Below are positions 32,148-40,431 of a DNA stretch of 64,000 nt, piece after piece. The stretch is taken from contig JAVBPT010000003.1 in assembly GCA_031549455.1 (NCBI GenBank), positions 1-64,000 on the forward strand, written 5' to 3'. The stretch is from JAVBPT01 sp031549455. Lineage in GTDB: Bacteria; Bacillota; Clostridia; Lachnospirales; JAKSVV01. The position numbers and the translations under genes were made by a program. How positions within the stretch are numbered: the first letter of the stretch is position 1; every line of letters starts with the position of its first letter. The notes beneath the pieces are model-generated. The model worked only from the letters and a program-made list of their open reading frames with translations. It made no database searches and was not told where the DNA came from.

Positions 32148-34853
32148 ATGAGAATCATGTTAATCGATGGGAACAGTATAGCCAATAGGGCTTTTTATGC
32201 CCTGCCTCCCCTTACGAACAAAAAAGGGGTTTATACCAATGCCATTGTTGGGTTCATGAACATTTTAATGAGATTTTTGGAGGGCGATAAACCAGATCAC
32301 TTGGTGATTGCCTTTGATTTAAAGGCACCGACCTTTAGACATGAAGAGTTTAAAGACTACAAGGCGCAAAGAAAGGGGATGCCAGAAGAGCTAAGGTCTC
32401 AAATGCCTCTTATAAAGGAACTGGTGACCAAAATGAACATTCCCATTTTGGAGTTGGCTGGATATGAAGCGGATGATATTATTGGAACAATCGCCAAAAG
32501 ATATGAGGCGCTAAAATATGATGTGGTGATTGTATCGGGGGACAAGGACCTACTGCAAGTAGCAACCGATAAGATCAATGTAAAGATCCCCAAAACAAAA
32601 AAAGGTGCGACAGAGGTGGAAAGCTACTTTCAAAAGGATGTAGTCGAGGCGCTAGGCGTAACCCCGCTTGAATATATTGATGTCAAGGCATTGATGGGGG
32701 ATGCTTCGGACAACATACCGGGCGTTCCTGGGGTAGGCGAAAAAACAGCATTTAAATTGATTTCTGAATATAAATCTCTTGAGGGACTTTACCAGAACAT
32801 TGACCAGGTTTCCGGAAATAAGATCAAACAAAGCCTGATCGAAAACGAGGAGCTTGCCCAAAAGTGTCGGTTTCTCGCCACCATTAAGCTAGATGTGCCT
32901 ATTGAGCTGGATGAAGAAAAATCAAGGCTACAATCCTTCTATAACGAGGAAGTGCTAAAGCTACTAACGGAGCTTGAGATGCGGTCCCTGATTGAAAAGC
33001 TAAAAAGAAATTTTGGGGAGGATGTGGAATTAAAGGATCTTAAACTTTACGTAGACACTAAAACGGAGCAAAGCGGGATCAGCGAGGTAATAGAGGTCGA
33101 AAAAATAGAAGAATTCAAAAAACTTTTATTACAGATCCAAGACACCTTTTATTTTAAACTCTTTTTAGGAGAAGAGATAGAGAGTCTGGCCTTTGTTTCA
33201 GAGGGAAAAATTTACTTCCTCAAAATCGCCTCTATGCTGAATGACTCAGAGATCGCAATAGATCCATTCATGGATGCATTAAAGGAAATCTTTGAGAATG
33301 AAAAGATTACAAAAGTGTCGTATAATATAAAAGAAGATATCAAGCCATTCCTCGCGAAAGAGATCGACATTGTATCATACTTTGATTTGGTCCTGGCATA
33401 TTATATAGCATACTACGACTCAAAAGAATATGATATCCAGTCCATTGCGGGAGTCATACTAGGCCGAGAAATCGATATAAAGAGCATGTTTTTGCCCGCA
33501 AACAAAAAAAACAGGAATGAGATGCATCTAAATGATCTGGACAAAGAAAAACAAAGACTCTTCTTGGTAAATGCGATGAGCACATTATTGGATAGTTATG
33601 AGCCCATCAAGCAGAAGTTAGAAGTAAACAATCAGCAAATGCTATTTTATGAGATCGAGAACCCACTCATCAAAGTTCTTGCCAAAATGGAACAAAACGG
33701 CGTGAGGATAGACGTTGAAGAATTAAAGAGATACGCAAGCACACTTTCGGCTAGATTAAAGGAGCTTGAAAAGGAAATACATGCGTATGCGGGGTATGCA
33801 TTTAATATCAACTCGCCTTCCCAACTGGCCTCTGTCCTTTTTGACAAGCTAATGCTAAAGGCGGGAAAGAAAACCAAGACGGGCTACTCTACCAATATTG
33901 AGGTGCTCGAAAAATTGGTAGGAGAACATCCGATTATTGAGCTTTTGATCGAGTATCGACAATTGCAGAAGATTAAGAGCACCTATGCGGATGGGATGAT
34001 GGAATATGTAAGTTCAGATTATAAAATACACACCACGTATAACCAAATGATTGCCTCAACGGGAAGATTAACAAGCACAGATCCGAATCTTCAAAATATT
34101 CCGATTCGGGTTGAACTTGGTAGAAAAATTAGAAAGGCTTTTATACCAGAGAGTGAGGAGTACGTATTCATCGATGCAGATTATTCACAAATTGAGCTCA
34201 GAATTCTGGCCCATCTTGCGTTTGATCAGATGTTGATTAAGGCCTATAATGAGAATGAAGATATTCATAGACTGACAGCCTCCCAAATCTTGAATAAGCC
34301 TTATGCTGAGGTGACGAATGCGGAGAGAGGGGAAGCCAAAGCTGTGAATTTTGGCATTATATATGGTATAAGTGCCTACGGCCTCGGAAAAGATATTAAT
34401 ATATCTAGGAAAAAGGCAGAAGAATATATAGACTCCTACTTTGCCAAGTATAAGACGGTAAAAGAATACTTAGAGGCACTGATTGACTTTGCTAATGAGA
34501 ACGGCTACTCCAAAACCCTGTATGGAAGAAGAAGGAGCGTGGATGAATTAAAGTCTTCTAACTTTATGCAAAGGGAGTTTGGTAAGAGAGTGGCGATGAA
34601 TTCACCCATTCAAGGAACCGCAGCGGATATTATGAAAATTGCGATGATTAAACTTGAAAATAGATTGAAAAATGACAAAATAAATGCTAAAATACTACTA
34701 CAAGTACATGATGAACTTTTGATACAGGCAAAACGAGAAGAACTGGACAAAATAAAGCAGATTGTAAAATATGAACTTGAGAATGCGGTAAAATTAAGTG
34801 TTCCGCTTACAGTCAATCTATCGAGTGGTGAAAATTGGTATGAAACAAAATAG
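32148..34853 (+). CDS. polA: DNA polymerase I
   Basis: Repair and Okazaki-maturation polymerase of 901 residues. The 5'-nuclease domain is at 1-290 (LIDGNSIANRAFYALPP; DASDNIPGVPGVGEKTA). A central 3'-5' exonuclease-like domain (about 300-490) lacks the DxE catalytic start (it reads FVSEGKIYFLK), so proofreading is probably absent, as in Bacillus Pol I. The polymerase domain has motif A DADYSQIELRILAHLA, motif B RGEAKAVNFGIIYGIS and motif C QVHDELLI. SD weak (ATGGAGATGGTCC). The next gene starts 7 nt after the stop. Confidence 0.97.
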   Translation: MRIMLIDGNSIANRAFYALPPLTNKKGVYTNAIVGFMNILMRFLEGDKPDHLVIAFDLKAPTFRHEEFKDYKAQRKGMPEELRSQMPLIKELVTKMNIPILELAGYEADDIIGTIAKRYEALKYDVVIVSGDKDLLQVATDKINVKIPKTKKGATEVESYFQKDVVEALGVTPLEYIDVKALMGDASDNIPGVPGVGEKTAFKLISEYKSLEGLYQNIDQVSGNKIKQSLIENEELAQKCRFLATIKLDVPIELDEEKSRLQSFYNEEVLKLLTELEMRSLIEKLKRNFGEDVELKDLKLYVDTKTEQSGISEVIEVEKIEEFKKLLLQIQDTFYFKLFLGEEIESLAFVSEGKIYFLKIASMLNDSEIAIDPFMDALKEIFENEKITKVSYNIKEDIKPFLAKEIDIVSYFDLVLAYYIAYYDSKEYDIQSIAGVILGREIDIKSMFLPANKKNRNEMHLNDLDKEKQRLFLVNAMSTLLDSYEPIKQKLEVNNQQMLFYEIENPLIKVLAKMEQNGVRIDVEELKRYASTLSARLKELEKEIHAYAGYAFNINSPSQLASVLFDKLMLKAGKKTKTGYSTNIEVLEKLVGEHPIIELLIEYRQLQKIKSTYADGMMEYVSSDYKIHTTYNQMIASTGRLTSTDPNLQNIPIRVELGRKIRKAFIPESEEYVFIDADYSQIELRILAHLAFDQMLIKAYNENEDIHRLTASQILNKPYAEVTNAERGEAKAVNFGIIYGISAYGLGKDINISRKKAEEYIDSYFAKYKTVKEYLEALIDFANENGYSKTLYGRRRSVDELKSSNFMQREFGKRVAMNSPIQGTAADIMKIAMIKLENRLKNDKINAKILLQVHDELLIQAKREELDKIKQIVKYELENAVKLSVPLTVNLSSGENWYETK

Positions 34854-34860
34854 GTGAAGT

Positions 34861-35376
34861 ATGAAAAAAATAATTGTGAATATGTTTTGTATTCTAATTG
34901 CTTTGATATGTATTTTGGTGATCTGTACATATCAATTTTACCCTATTAAATATAAGGACGAAATTATAAAGTGTGCAAATAAATATGAACTGGATCCCTA
35001 TCTTATATTTGCGATCATAAAGACGGAGAGCGGCTTTAATGAAAAAGCATCATCGGTTAAAGATGCAAGAGGGCTGATGCAAATCAGACAGATTACGGTG
35101 GATTGGGCGGGGCAGGAACTAGACATTGCACATTTGAATAAAGAAGATCATTATGATCCGGAAATCAATATTGAAATTGGCTGCTGGAACCTAAAAAAAT
35201 TGTTTTCTATCTATCCAGACAATCTGGACAAAGTGCTTGCAGCTTATAATGCGGGAATTGGAAATGTAAACAAGTGGATCGAAGAAGGGAAAATGGATGC
35301 CATCCCTTTTAAGGAAACCAAAAATTATATTACCAAAGTAAAAAGAAATTTAAAAATTTATCAACTATTATATTAA
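34861..35376 (+). CDS. Lytic transglycosylase (Slt family), membrane-anchored
   Basis: Protein of 171 residues with an N-terminal membrane segment (IIVNMFCILIALICILVIC) and an SLT domain: IFAIIKTESGFNEKA holds the catalytic Glu, then GLMQI and AAYNAGIGNVNKW, all family marks. It cleaves peptidoglycan glycan strands to 1,6-anhydro products. polA-slt order is seen in several Clostridia. Probably co-transcribed with polA. Confidence 0.92.
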   Translation: MKKIIVNMFCILIALICILVICTYQFYPIKYKDEIIKCANKYELDPYLIFAIIKTESGFNEKASSVKDARGLMQIRQITVDWAGQELDIAHLNKEDHYDPEINIEIGCWNLKKLFSIYPDNLDKVLAAYNAGIGNVNKWIEEGKMDAIPFKETKNYITKVKRNLKIYQLLY

Positions 35377-35398
35377 GAGATAGGAGAAAGAAAAGAAG

Positions 35399-36943
35399 AT
35401 GAGATTGATGAATAAGAGGCTTGGGATTGTTTTATTATTGATAGTGGTGATTTTTTTGACATCATGTCAGAAAACGGATTCCACAAAGACAAAAGGAGAG
35501 GGCAACAAAAATGAATCCGTAAAAGAGGTTGGGGGAGAAATAACGATCGCAACAAAGCACATCGATACTTTCAATCCAATTCAAAATAAAGACAAAGATA
35601 TAGACCAGATGCTGGGTCTCATTTTTGATACACTTGTGAGAGTGGATGAAAACATGAACGTGCTTCCAAACTTGGCGGAGAGCTTTAAAATGGATAACGT
35701 GGGTGGTTCAATCGACGTGATCATCAGACAGGACATAAAATTTCATAATGGAAAACCGCTACAAGTAGAAGACGTGATTTATACATTGGACACCATTAAA
35801 AGGGAAGCAGACGATAATTACTATAAAGCGATGACGGCAGACATAGGAAGCTATAAAAAGATTGATGATAAAACATTAAGAGTCTATCTAAGGCAAGCGC
35901 ATGCAACGGCATCTTATGCGCTTTGTTTCCCGGTTTTATCCAGAGAGACAACCAAGGATCATCCAGTCGGCACAGGCAGATATATGTTCGATACTATGTC
36001 GAGCATGCAGGAAGTGCTTCTAAAAAGAAACCCCGATTATTTTAATAATCCGGCCTATATTGAAACCATTAAGGTAATGATTGTTCCAGATAAGAAGACA
36101 GCAATGCAAGCATTTAGGCAAAAACAGATCGATATCATGTTTACAGATGATATGATTGCAGGACAGTATAAGAGCAATAAGTCGGTAACCATGGCAGAAT
36201 ATGCGACGATGTACTATGATTTCTTGGCTTTTAACTTCAACAATCCCACACTATCAAATGCGGAGCTAAGAAGAGTTTTCGCACACTCAATTCATAAAGA
36301 AAAGATTGTTGCAGATGTATATTATGGATATGCAAAAGTGGCAGAAACGCCAGTTCATCCAGACAGCTATCTCAATGCAAAAAGTACCACAGCTTATGAG
36401 TATGACACAGGACTTGCAAAAAGTTTATTAAAAAATCTAAATTTACCGGCGGAGAGCCTAGTATTTAACCTACTTGTAAACTCTGAAAACACAGAAAGAA
36501 AAGAGATTGCTCAGGTTATCAAAAACAATATGGCAAACATCGGCATCACCATAAACATTGAGACCATCAATTTTAACGATTATACGGCTAGAGTGAATGC
36601 AAAAGATTTTGACCTACTTCTTGGTGGATGGCATTTAAATTTAAGTCATGAGCTTGGCTTTGCCTTTCATAGTGATGAGGTGAGCAGAAAAAACTTTGGA
36701 TCTTATCACTCAGATGAGATGAATGAGCTGCTACTCAAATCCTTTACGGAGATTGGGGAAGAGAAGCTAAAAGAAAATTATAGAAAATTACAAGAGTTTA
36801 TTTCAAGAGACTTACCTTATATTAGTCTGGCGTTCAGAGAAAACGTTGGATATATTAATGCAGACAAGATCAATGGAACATTGAAGCCTCTTGAGCACAA
36901 TAACTTTAATGGAATCGAAAATTTGACTATAAAAGTAAAATAA
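35399..36943 (+). CDS. Peptide/nickel ABC transporter substrate-binding lipoprotein
   Basis: Solute-binding protein family 5 (DppA/OppA/NikA type), 514 residues. Lipoprotein signal peptide with lipobox LTSC near residue 24. SBP_bac_5 signatures: IFDTLVRVDENMNVLPNLAESF, IIRQDIKFHNGKPLQVEDVIYT and later LPYISLAFRENVGYIN. It captures oligopeptides outside the membrane, but no permease or ATPase genes adjoin, so it is an orphan that may share another transporter or have a signalling role. SD AGGAG is 13 nt from ATG 35399. Terminator follows. Confidence 0.9.
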   Translation: MRLMNKRLGIVLLLIVVIFLTSCQKTDSTKTKGEGNKNESVKEVGGEITIATKHIDTFNPIQNKDKDIDQMLGLIFDTLVRVDENMNVLPNLAESFKMDNVGGSIDVIIRQDIKFHNGKPLQVEDVIYTLDTIKREADDNYYKAMTADIGSYKKIDDKTLRVYLRQAHATASYALCFPVLSRETTKDHPVGTGRYMFDTMSSMQEVLLKRNPDYFNNPAYIETIKVMIVPDKKTAMQAFRQKQIDIMFTDDMIAGQYKSNKSVTMAEYATMYYDFLAFNFNNPTLSNAELRRVFAHSIHKEKIVADVYYGYAKVAETPVHPDSYLNAKSTTAYEYDTGLAKSLLKNLNLPAESLVFNLLVNSENTERKEIAQVIKNNMANIGITINIETINFNDYTARVNAKDFDLLLGGWHLNLSHELGFAFHSDEVSRKNFGSYHSDEMNELLLKSFTEIGEEKLKENYRKLQEFISRDLPYISLAFRENVGYINADKINGTLKPLEHNNFNGIENLTIKVK

Positions 36944-36964
36944 GCTAAGGTTCTTAGCTCTTTT
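36943..36964 (+). terminator. Terminator of the substrate-binding protein gene
   Basis: Stem AGCTAAG/CTTAGCT, loop GTT, tail CTTTT. Confidence 0.7.
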
Positions 36965-36985
36965 GGTATAAGTTTGGAGGGGAAA

Positions 36986-37381
36986 ATGGACAAAGAAATC
37001 AAGAAAGAATATGTTTCAATTGATGAATATATTCTGGAGTTTCCGGGTGAGGTGCAGGACAAGATGCGAGAACTAAGGGAAATCATCCGGAAGGCGGCGC
37101 CCAAGGCGACAGAAAAAATAAGCTGGGCCATGCCAACTTTTTACTTGCATGGGAACCTAGTGCATTTTGCTGCGCATAAAAGCCATATTGGATTTTATCC
37201 GGGAGCGAGTGGCGTAGAGGTTTTTTCTGATAGACTGCTAAAGTATAAGACCTCGAAGGGAGCCATTCAGTTTCCACTCAGTGAGCCTTTGCCTAAAAAG
37301 CTGATACAAGACATTGTAAAGTTTAGAGTGACTGAAAATATACAAAGCTTTGAAAAGAAGGAACAGAGGAGAAGAGGATGA
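36986..37381 (+). CDS. DUF1801 (YdhG-type) protein
   Basis: Protein of 131 residues matching DUF1801: DEYILEFPGEVQDKMRELRE, then ISWAMPTFYLHGNLVHFAAHKSHIGFYP, and GAIQFPLSEPLPKKLI near the C-terminus. The family has a frataxin-like fold; some members are described as iron chaperones, but activity is unproven. Start ATG 36986 follows GGAGGGG; the TTG at 36974 lies in the SD. Its end overlaps the PHP gene start (ATGA). Confidence 0.8.
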   Translation: MDKEIKKEYVSIDEYILEFPGEVQDKMRELREIIRKAAPKATEKISWAMPTFYLHGNLVHFAAHKSHIGFYPGASGVEVFSDRLLKYKTSKGAIQFPLSEPLPKKLIQDIVKFRVTENIQSFEKKEQRRRG

Positions 37382-38275
37382 TTGATCTACATACGCATAC
37401 CACCTATTCAGATGGAACGTACAGCGTCAGAGAATTATTAATAGAGGCTGAAAAAGGCGGCCTGACAGCTCTTTCGATAACCGATCATAATTCAGTAGAT
37501 GCATACAAAGAATTAGAAGTAGAGGAGATTAGAGATCTATTCTCAGGGAAGATAATACCAGGATGTGAGATTACAACCACCTACAACGGAGAAATAATAG
37601 AGGTTTTGGCTTACAATTTTGATTTAACAAGAATGGAAAAACTTTTGAGCGAGAACGTATTGGGCTTCAAAGAAAAACAGCAGCGTGAGTTTGACTTGAT
37701 AAAGAGGCGTTTTGAGCAAATCGGTGTACGATTTAATATGGAGAATATTGTTTTTGACTCAGAAAAAAACAGCAGCAGAAAGGCATTCCATAACGAGATT
37801 GTGAAGTATACAGAAAACAGATTCTTTTTTACATAAAGGTTCTATCAACGCCGCGAGTCGATTTACACGGGATGAGGTATATAACCCGTTAAGTCCTCTC
37901 TACGTGGACGAGTCGTCCCTGTTCCCAACGCTTGAAAAGACGATTTCTATTATCCACGAGTCAAATGGCCTTGCCTTTTTGGCACATTTATATGAATATT
38001 CAGCAACTGTTGCCAAAAGTTTAGAAGAGCTGATGGGGCATTATCTATTTGATGGAATGGAATGTTATTATACAACCTTTAAGCCAGAACAAACGGCATT
38101 TCTGTCAAGTTATTGTGAAACACACAACCTATTCAAGAGTGGGGGTAGCGATTTTCATGGAAAAAACAAGGTGAACCATAATCTTGGAGTGGGCAGTGGA
38201 AGCTTAGAGGTTCAAGACCATTTAATTGAGGATTGGAAAACGAAGAAATGTTCAAGGATGAATTCTAAATTTTAA
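37378..38275 (+). pseudogene. PHP-domain phosphoesterase, frameshifted
   Basis: The 5' part (37378-37836) encodes the PHP start HTHTTYSDG, SITDHNSVDA and GCEITT. It stops at TAA just after a T6 run (37825-37830). The other frame continues without a gap: HKGSINAASRF, then FLAHLYEYS and GGSDFHGKNK, the remaining metal-binding motifs. With one T fewer the gene would be 897 nt, 298 residues, normal for TrpH/RNase AM-type PHP enzymes (3',5'-nucleoside bisphosphate or RNA 5'-end hydrolysis). Overlaps the previous gene by 4 nt. A true +1 insertion or a homopolymer error. Confidence 0.83.
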
Positions 38276-38285
38276 CCGAAATGGC

Positions 38286-38314
38286 TTGAAATTATAATTA
38301 ATCTATGATATGAT
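38286..38314 (+). promoter_or_regulatory. Sigma-A promoter of the rimP-nusA operon
   Basis: TTGAAA (38286-38291), 17-bp spacer, TATGAT (38309-38314). The -10 covers the ATG at 38310, so that codon cannot be the rimP start on this transcript. Confidence 0.65.
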
Positions 38315-38816
38315 GATAATAACAGAAATATTGGTAGTAAATTACCAATCTTTAATATATATAGAAGGAAAGCTTGAAAAAAAAGTAACAGAACTCATAG
38401 CAGGCTACATTGATAGCAAGGGATTCGAACTGGTGGATATAGAGTATGTAAAAGAGAATGTAGAATATTTCCTTCGGATTTTCATTGAAAAAGAAGGAGG
38501 CATCACATTAGATGATTGTGTCGATGTGACAAGGTACATCAACCCCATACTAGACGAAAAAGACTTCATTCAAAATGAGTATAGACTTCAGGTAAGTTCA
38601 CCGGGTCTTGACCGGGCGTTGAAAAAAGAATCAGATTTTAAACGTTACACAGGACGCTTGGTGGAGGTCAAACTCTTTTCCAAATTAAATGGGGAAAAAG
38701 AGTTCAGCGGAACATTGTTGGGACTATTTGATGATGAGGTAAAAATAGAGGACAAAGAGATTTATACATTCAGACTAAAGGAGATCGCACTGATTAAATT
38801 GAAAGTAATAATGTAG
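38310..38816 (+). CDS. rimP: Ribosome maturation factor RimP (start unresolved)
   Basis: The reading frame covers RimP, needed for 30S maturation: KKVTELIAGYIDSKGFELVD, then YFLRIFIEKEGGITLDDC and VSSPGLDRALK with GRLVEVKL, all family marks. The frame opens at 38310, but that ATG sits in the promoter -10 and has no SD. The best SD (AAGGAA, 38365-38370) precedes TTG 38374, followed by eight A. TTG is out of frame by one base: nine A would give M-K-K-K-V-T-E, 147 residues, the normal size. So either a lost A, slippage at A8, or an unusual start. First gene of rimP-nusA-ylxR-ylxQ-infB-rbfA. Confidence 0.85.
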   Translation: MMIITEILVVNYQSLIYIEGKLEKKVTELIAGYIDSKGFELVDIEYVKENVEYFLRIFIEKEGGITLDDCVDVTRYINPILDEKDFIQNEYRLQVSSPGLDRALKKESDFKRYTGRLVEVKLFSKLNGEKEFSGTLLGLFDDEVKIEDKEIYTFRLKEIALIKLKVIM

Positions 38817-38828
38817 GAGGATAAAAAA

Positions 38829-39860
38829 GTGAATCGTGAATTTATTGAAGCATTAGAACAAATTAGCAAAGAAAAAGACCTAAATCCAGATATCATTATA
38901 GAAGCGGTTGAGACATCTCTTGCAACGGCTTGTAGAAAGAACTTTGGTCAAACACACCAAGTGGATGTGGTGATCAGCAGAGAAACAGGCGAGATTAAGG
39001 TGTATGCTAAAAAAGAGGTAAAAGAAGCCATAGAGGATGAGCAAACGGATATCCTAATAGAAGAGGCAAAAAAGTATAAGAGTAGACCGAAACTGGGGGA
39101 TATTGTTTTAATCGAGGTAACGCCAAAAGATTTTGGTCGCGTCGCCGCCCAAACAGCAAAACAAGTGGTGATGCAAAAGTTACGGGAAGCGGAAAGAGAA
39201 AACATGTTTTCTGAGTTTTCGACGAAGGAGAGCGAACTAGCAAATGGGGTCATTCAAAAAGTGACGCCCGCTGGGATTTATATTAACCTTGGCAAGGCAG
39301 AAGCATTAATGCTTCCTAAAGATCAAGTGCCAACGGAGCAATATGATGTGAATAAAAGAATTAAGGTTCTCATTACAGAAGTGAGTCAAACCACAAAGGG
39401 GCCTCAAATTCTTGTATCCAGAAGCTCAGGGGATTTTGTAAAAAGGCTTTTTGAACAAGAAATTCCAGAAATCTTCGATGGAATTATCGAGATCAAAAAG
39501 ATTGTTAGAGAACCTGGATCGAAGACCAAAATTGCGGTGATTAGTCATGACAAAGATGTGGATCCAATGGGTGCATGTGTAGGAAAAAATAGCCAACGAA
39601 TCAACATGATTTTAAATGAGCTGGAAGGGGAAAAAATTGATATTGTTCTATGGAATAAAGAGTTAAGTGAGTTTATTAAATCAGCCATAAGCCCTGCAAA
39701 AGTAGTAGACGTTAGAATATCGGACGACGAGAAATTGGCAGAGGTTATTGTGGGAAGCAAGGAACTTTCACTGGCTATTGGAAAGAGCGGTCAAAACGCA
39801 AGAATGGCAGCCAAACTAGTGGGATGTAAGATTGATATTAAAGCCAATGAAGAAGAGTAG
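38829..39860 (+). CDS. nusA: Transcription termination/antitermination factor NusA
   Basis: RNA-polymerase-binding factor of 343 residues: N-terminal domain (MNREFIEALEQISKEKDL), S1 domain (~135-200, NGVIQKVTPAGIYINLGKAE), and two KH domains (DPMGACVGKNSQRINMI; LSLAIGKSGQNARMAAKL). It modulates pausing, termination and antitermination. The C-terminal repeats of proteobacterial NusA are absent, as usual in Firmicutes. GTG start with SD GGAGG. Second gene of the rimP operon. Confidence 0.97.
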   Translation: MNREFIEALEQISKEKDLNPDIIIEAVETSLATACRKNFGQTHQVDVVISRETGEIKVYAKKEVKEAIEDEQTDILIEEAKKYKSRPKLGDIVLIEVTPKDFGRVAAQTAKQVVMQKLREAERENMFSEFSTKESELANGVIQKVTPAGIYINLGKAEALMLPKDQVPTEQYDVNKRIKVLITEVSQTTKGPQILVSRSSGDFVKRLFEQEIPEIFDGIIEIKKIVREPGSKTKIAVISHDKDVDPMGACVGKNSQRINMILNELEGEKIDIVLWNKELSEFIKSAISPAKVVDVRISDDEKLAEVIVGSKELSLAIGKSGQNARMAAKLVGCKIDIKANEEE

Positions 39861-39868
39861 GTGATACC

Positions 39869-40135
39869 ATGCAGAAGAAAATTCCTCTTAGAAAGTGCAT
39901 TGGATGCGGAGAGATTAAACCTAAAAAAGAAATGATGCGCATTGTAAAAATGGAGAATAATGAGGTAAAGCTAGATAAAACAGGCAAGTTGAATGGTAGA
40001 GGAGCATATATTTGTAGCTTAGAATGCATAAAAAACCTAAAAAAGAAAAAGTTATTAGATAGAGCCTTCGAAATGAAAGTAAAAGAAGAAACATATGAAA
40101 ACATAGAAAAGGATTTTACAAATGACAAAGATTGA
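39869..40135 (+). CDS. ylxR: YlxR/RnpM family RNA-binding protein
   Basis: Protein of 88 residues. KIPLRKCIGCGEIKPKKEMMRIVK and GRGAYICSLECIKN are the YlxR marks, including paired cysteines. Family members bind RNA; in B. subtilis this protein (RnpM) is reported to modulate RNase P. SD TAGGTG. It overlaps the next gene by 14 nt. Confidence 0.92.
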   Translation: MQKKIPLRKCIGCGEIKPKKEMMRIVKMENNEVKLDKTGKLNGRGAYICSLECIKNLKKKKLLDRAFEMKVKEETYENIEKDFTNDKD

Positions 40136-40427
40136 TTCAATGATTAGCTTAGCAGCTAAATCGGGAAAGATAATCTCCGGTACTTCTCAAGTAATAGCTG
40201 AATCGAATAAAATCAAAAAGATGAGGCTAATCATTATAGCCACGGACATAGAAGAGAGTACAAAAAAAGCGATAAAAGCGTTCATCGATAAAAACCATAT
40301 TCCGTTTATAGAATATGGAACCAAATATGATTTGGGGCATTACATAGGTAAGAGCGAAAGAAGTATGATTGCAATATTGGATGAAAACTTCGCTAGAGAG
40401 ATTTTAAAACTAAACGAAAGGTCGTGA
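40122..40427 (+). CDS. ylxQ: L7Ae-type ribosomal protein YlxQ
   Basis: Protein of 101 residues of the L7Ae/L30e/S12e/Gadd45 fold: MISLAAKSGKIISGTSQVI, LIIIATDIEESTKKAI and LGHYIGKSERSMIAILD. Such proteins bind kink-turn RNA. It overlaps ylxR by 14 nt, which suggests coupled translation, and precedes infB by 4 nt. Confidence 0.9.
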   Translation: MTKIDSMISLAAKSGKIISGTSQVIAESNKIKKMRLIIIATDIEESTKKAIKAFIDKNHIPFIEYGTKYDLGHYIGKSERSMIAILDENFAREILKLNERS

Positions 40428-40431
40428 TGAT

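Noticed and set aside
33050..33620. Active proofreading domain in DNA polymerase I
   Set aside because: The DxE and other acidic exonuclease residues are missing, as in other Firmicutes Pol I.
35399..36943. A complete oligopeptide ABC transporter operon
   Set aside because: Only the binding protein is present; flanking genes are a lytic transglycosylase and a DUF1801 protein.
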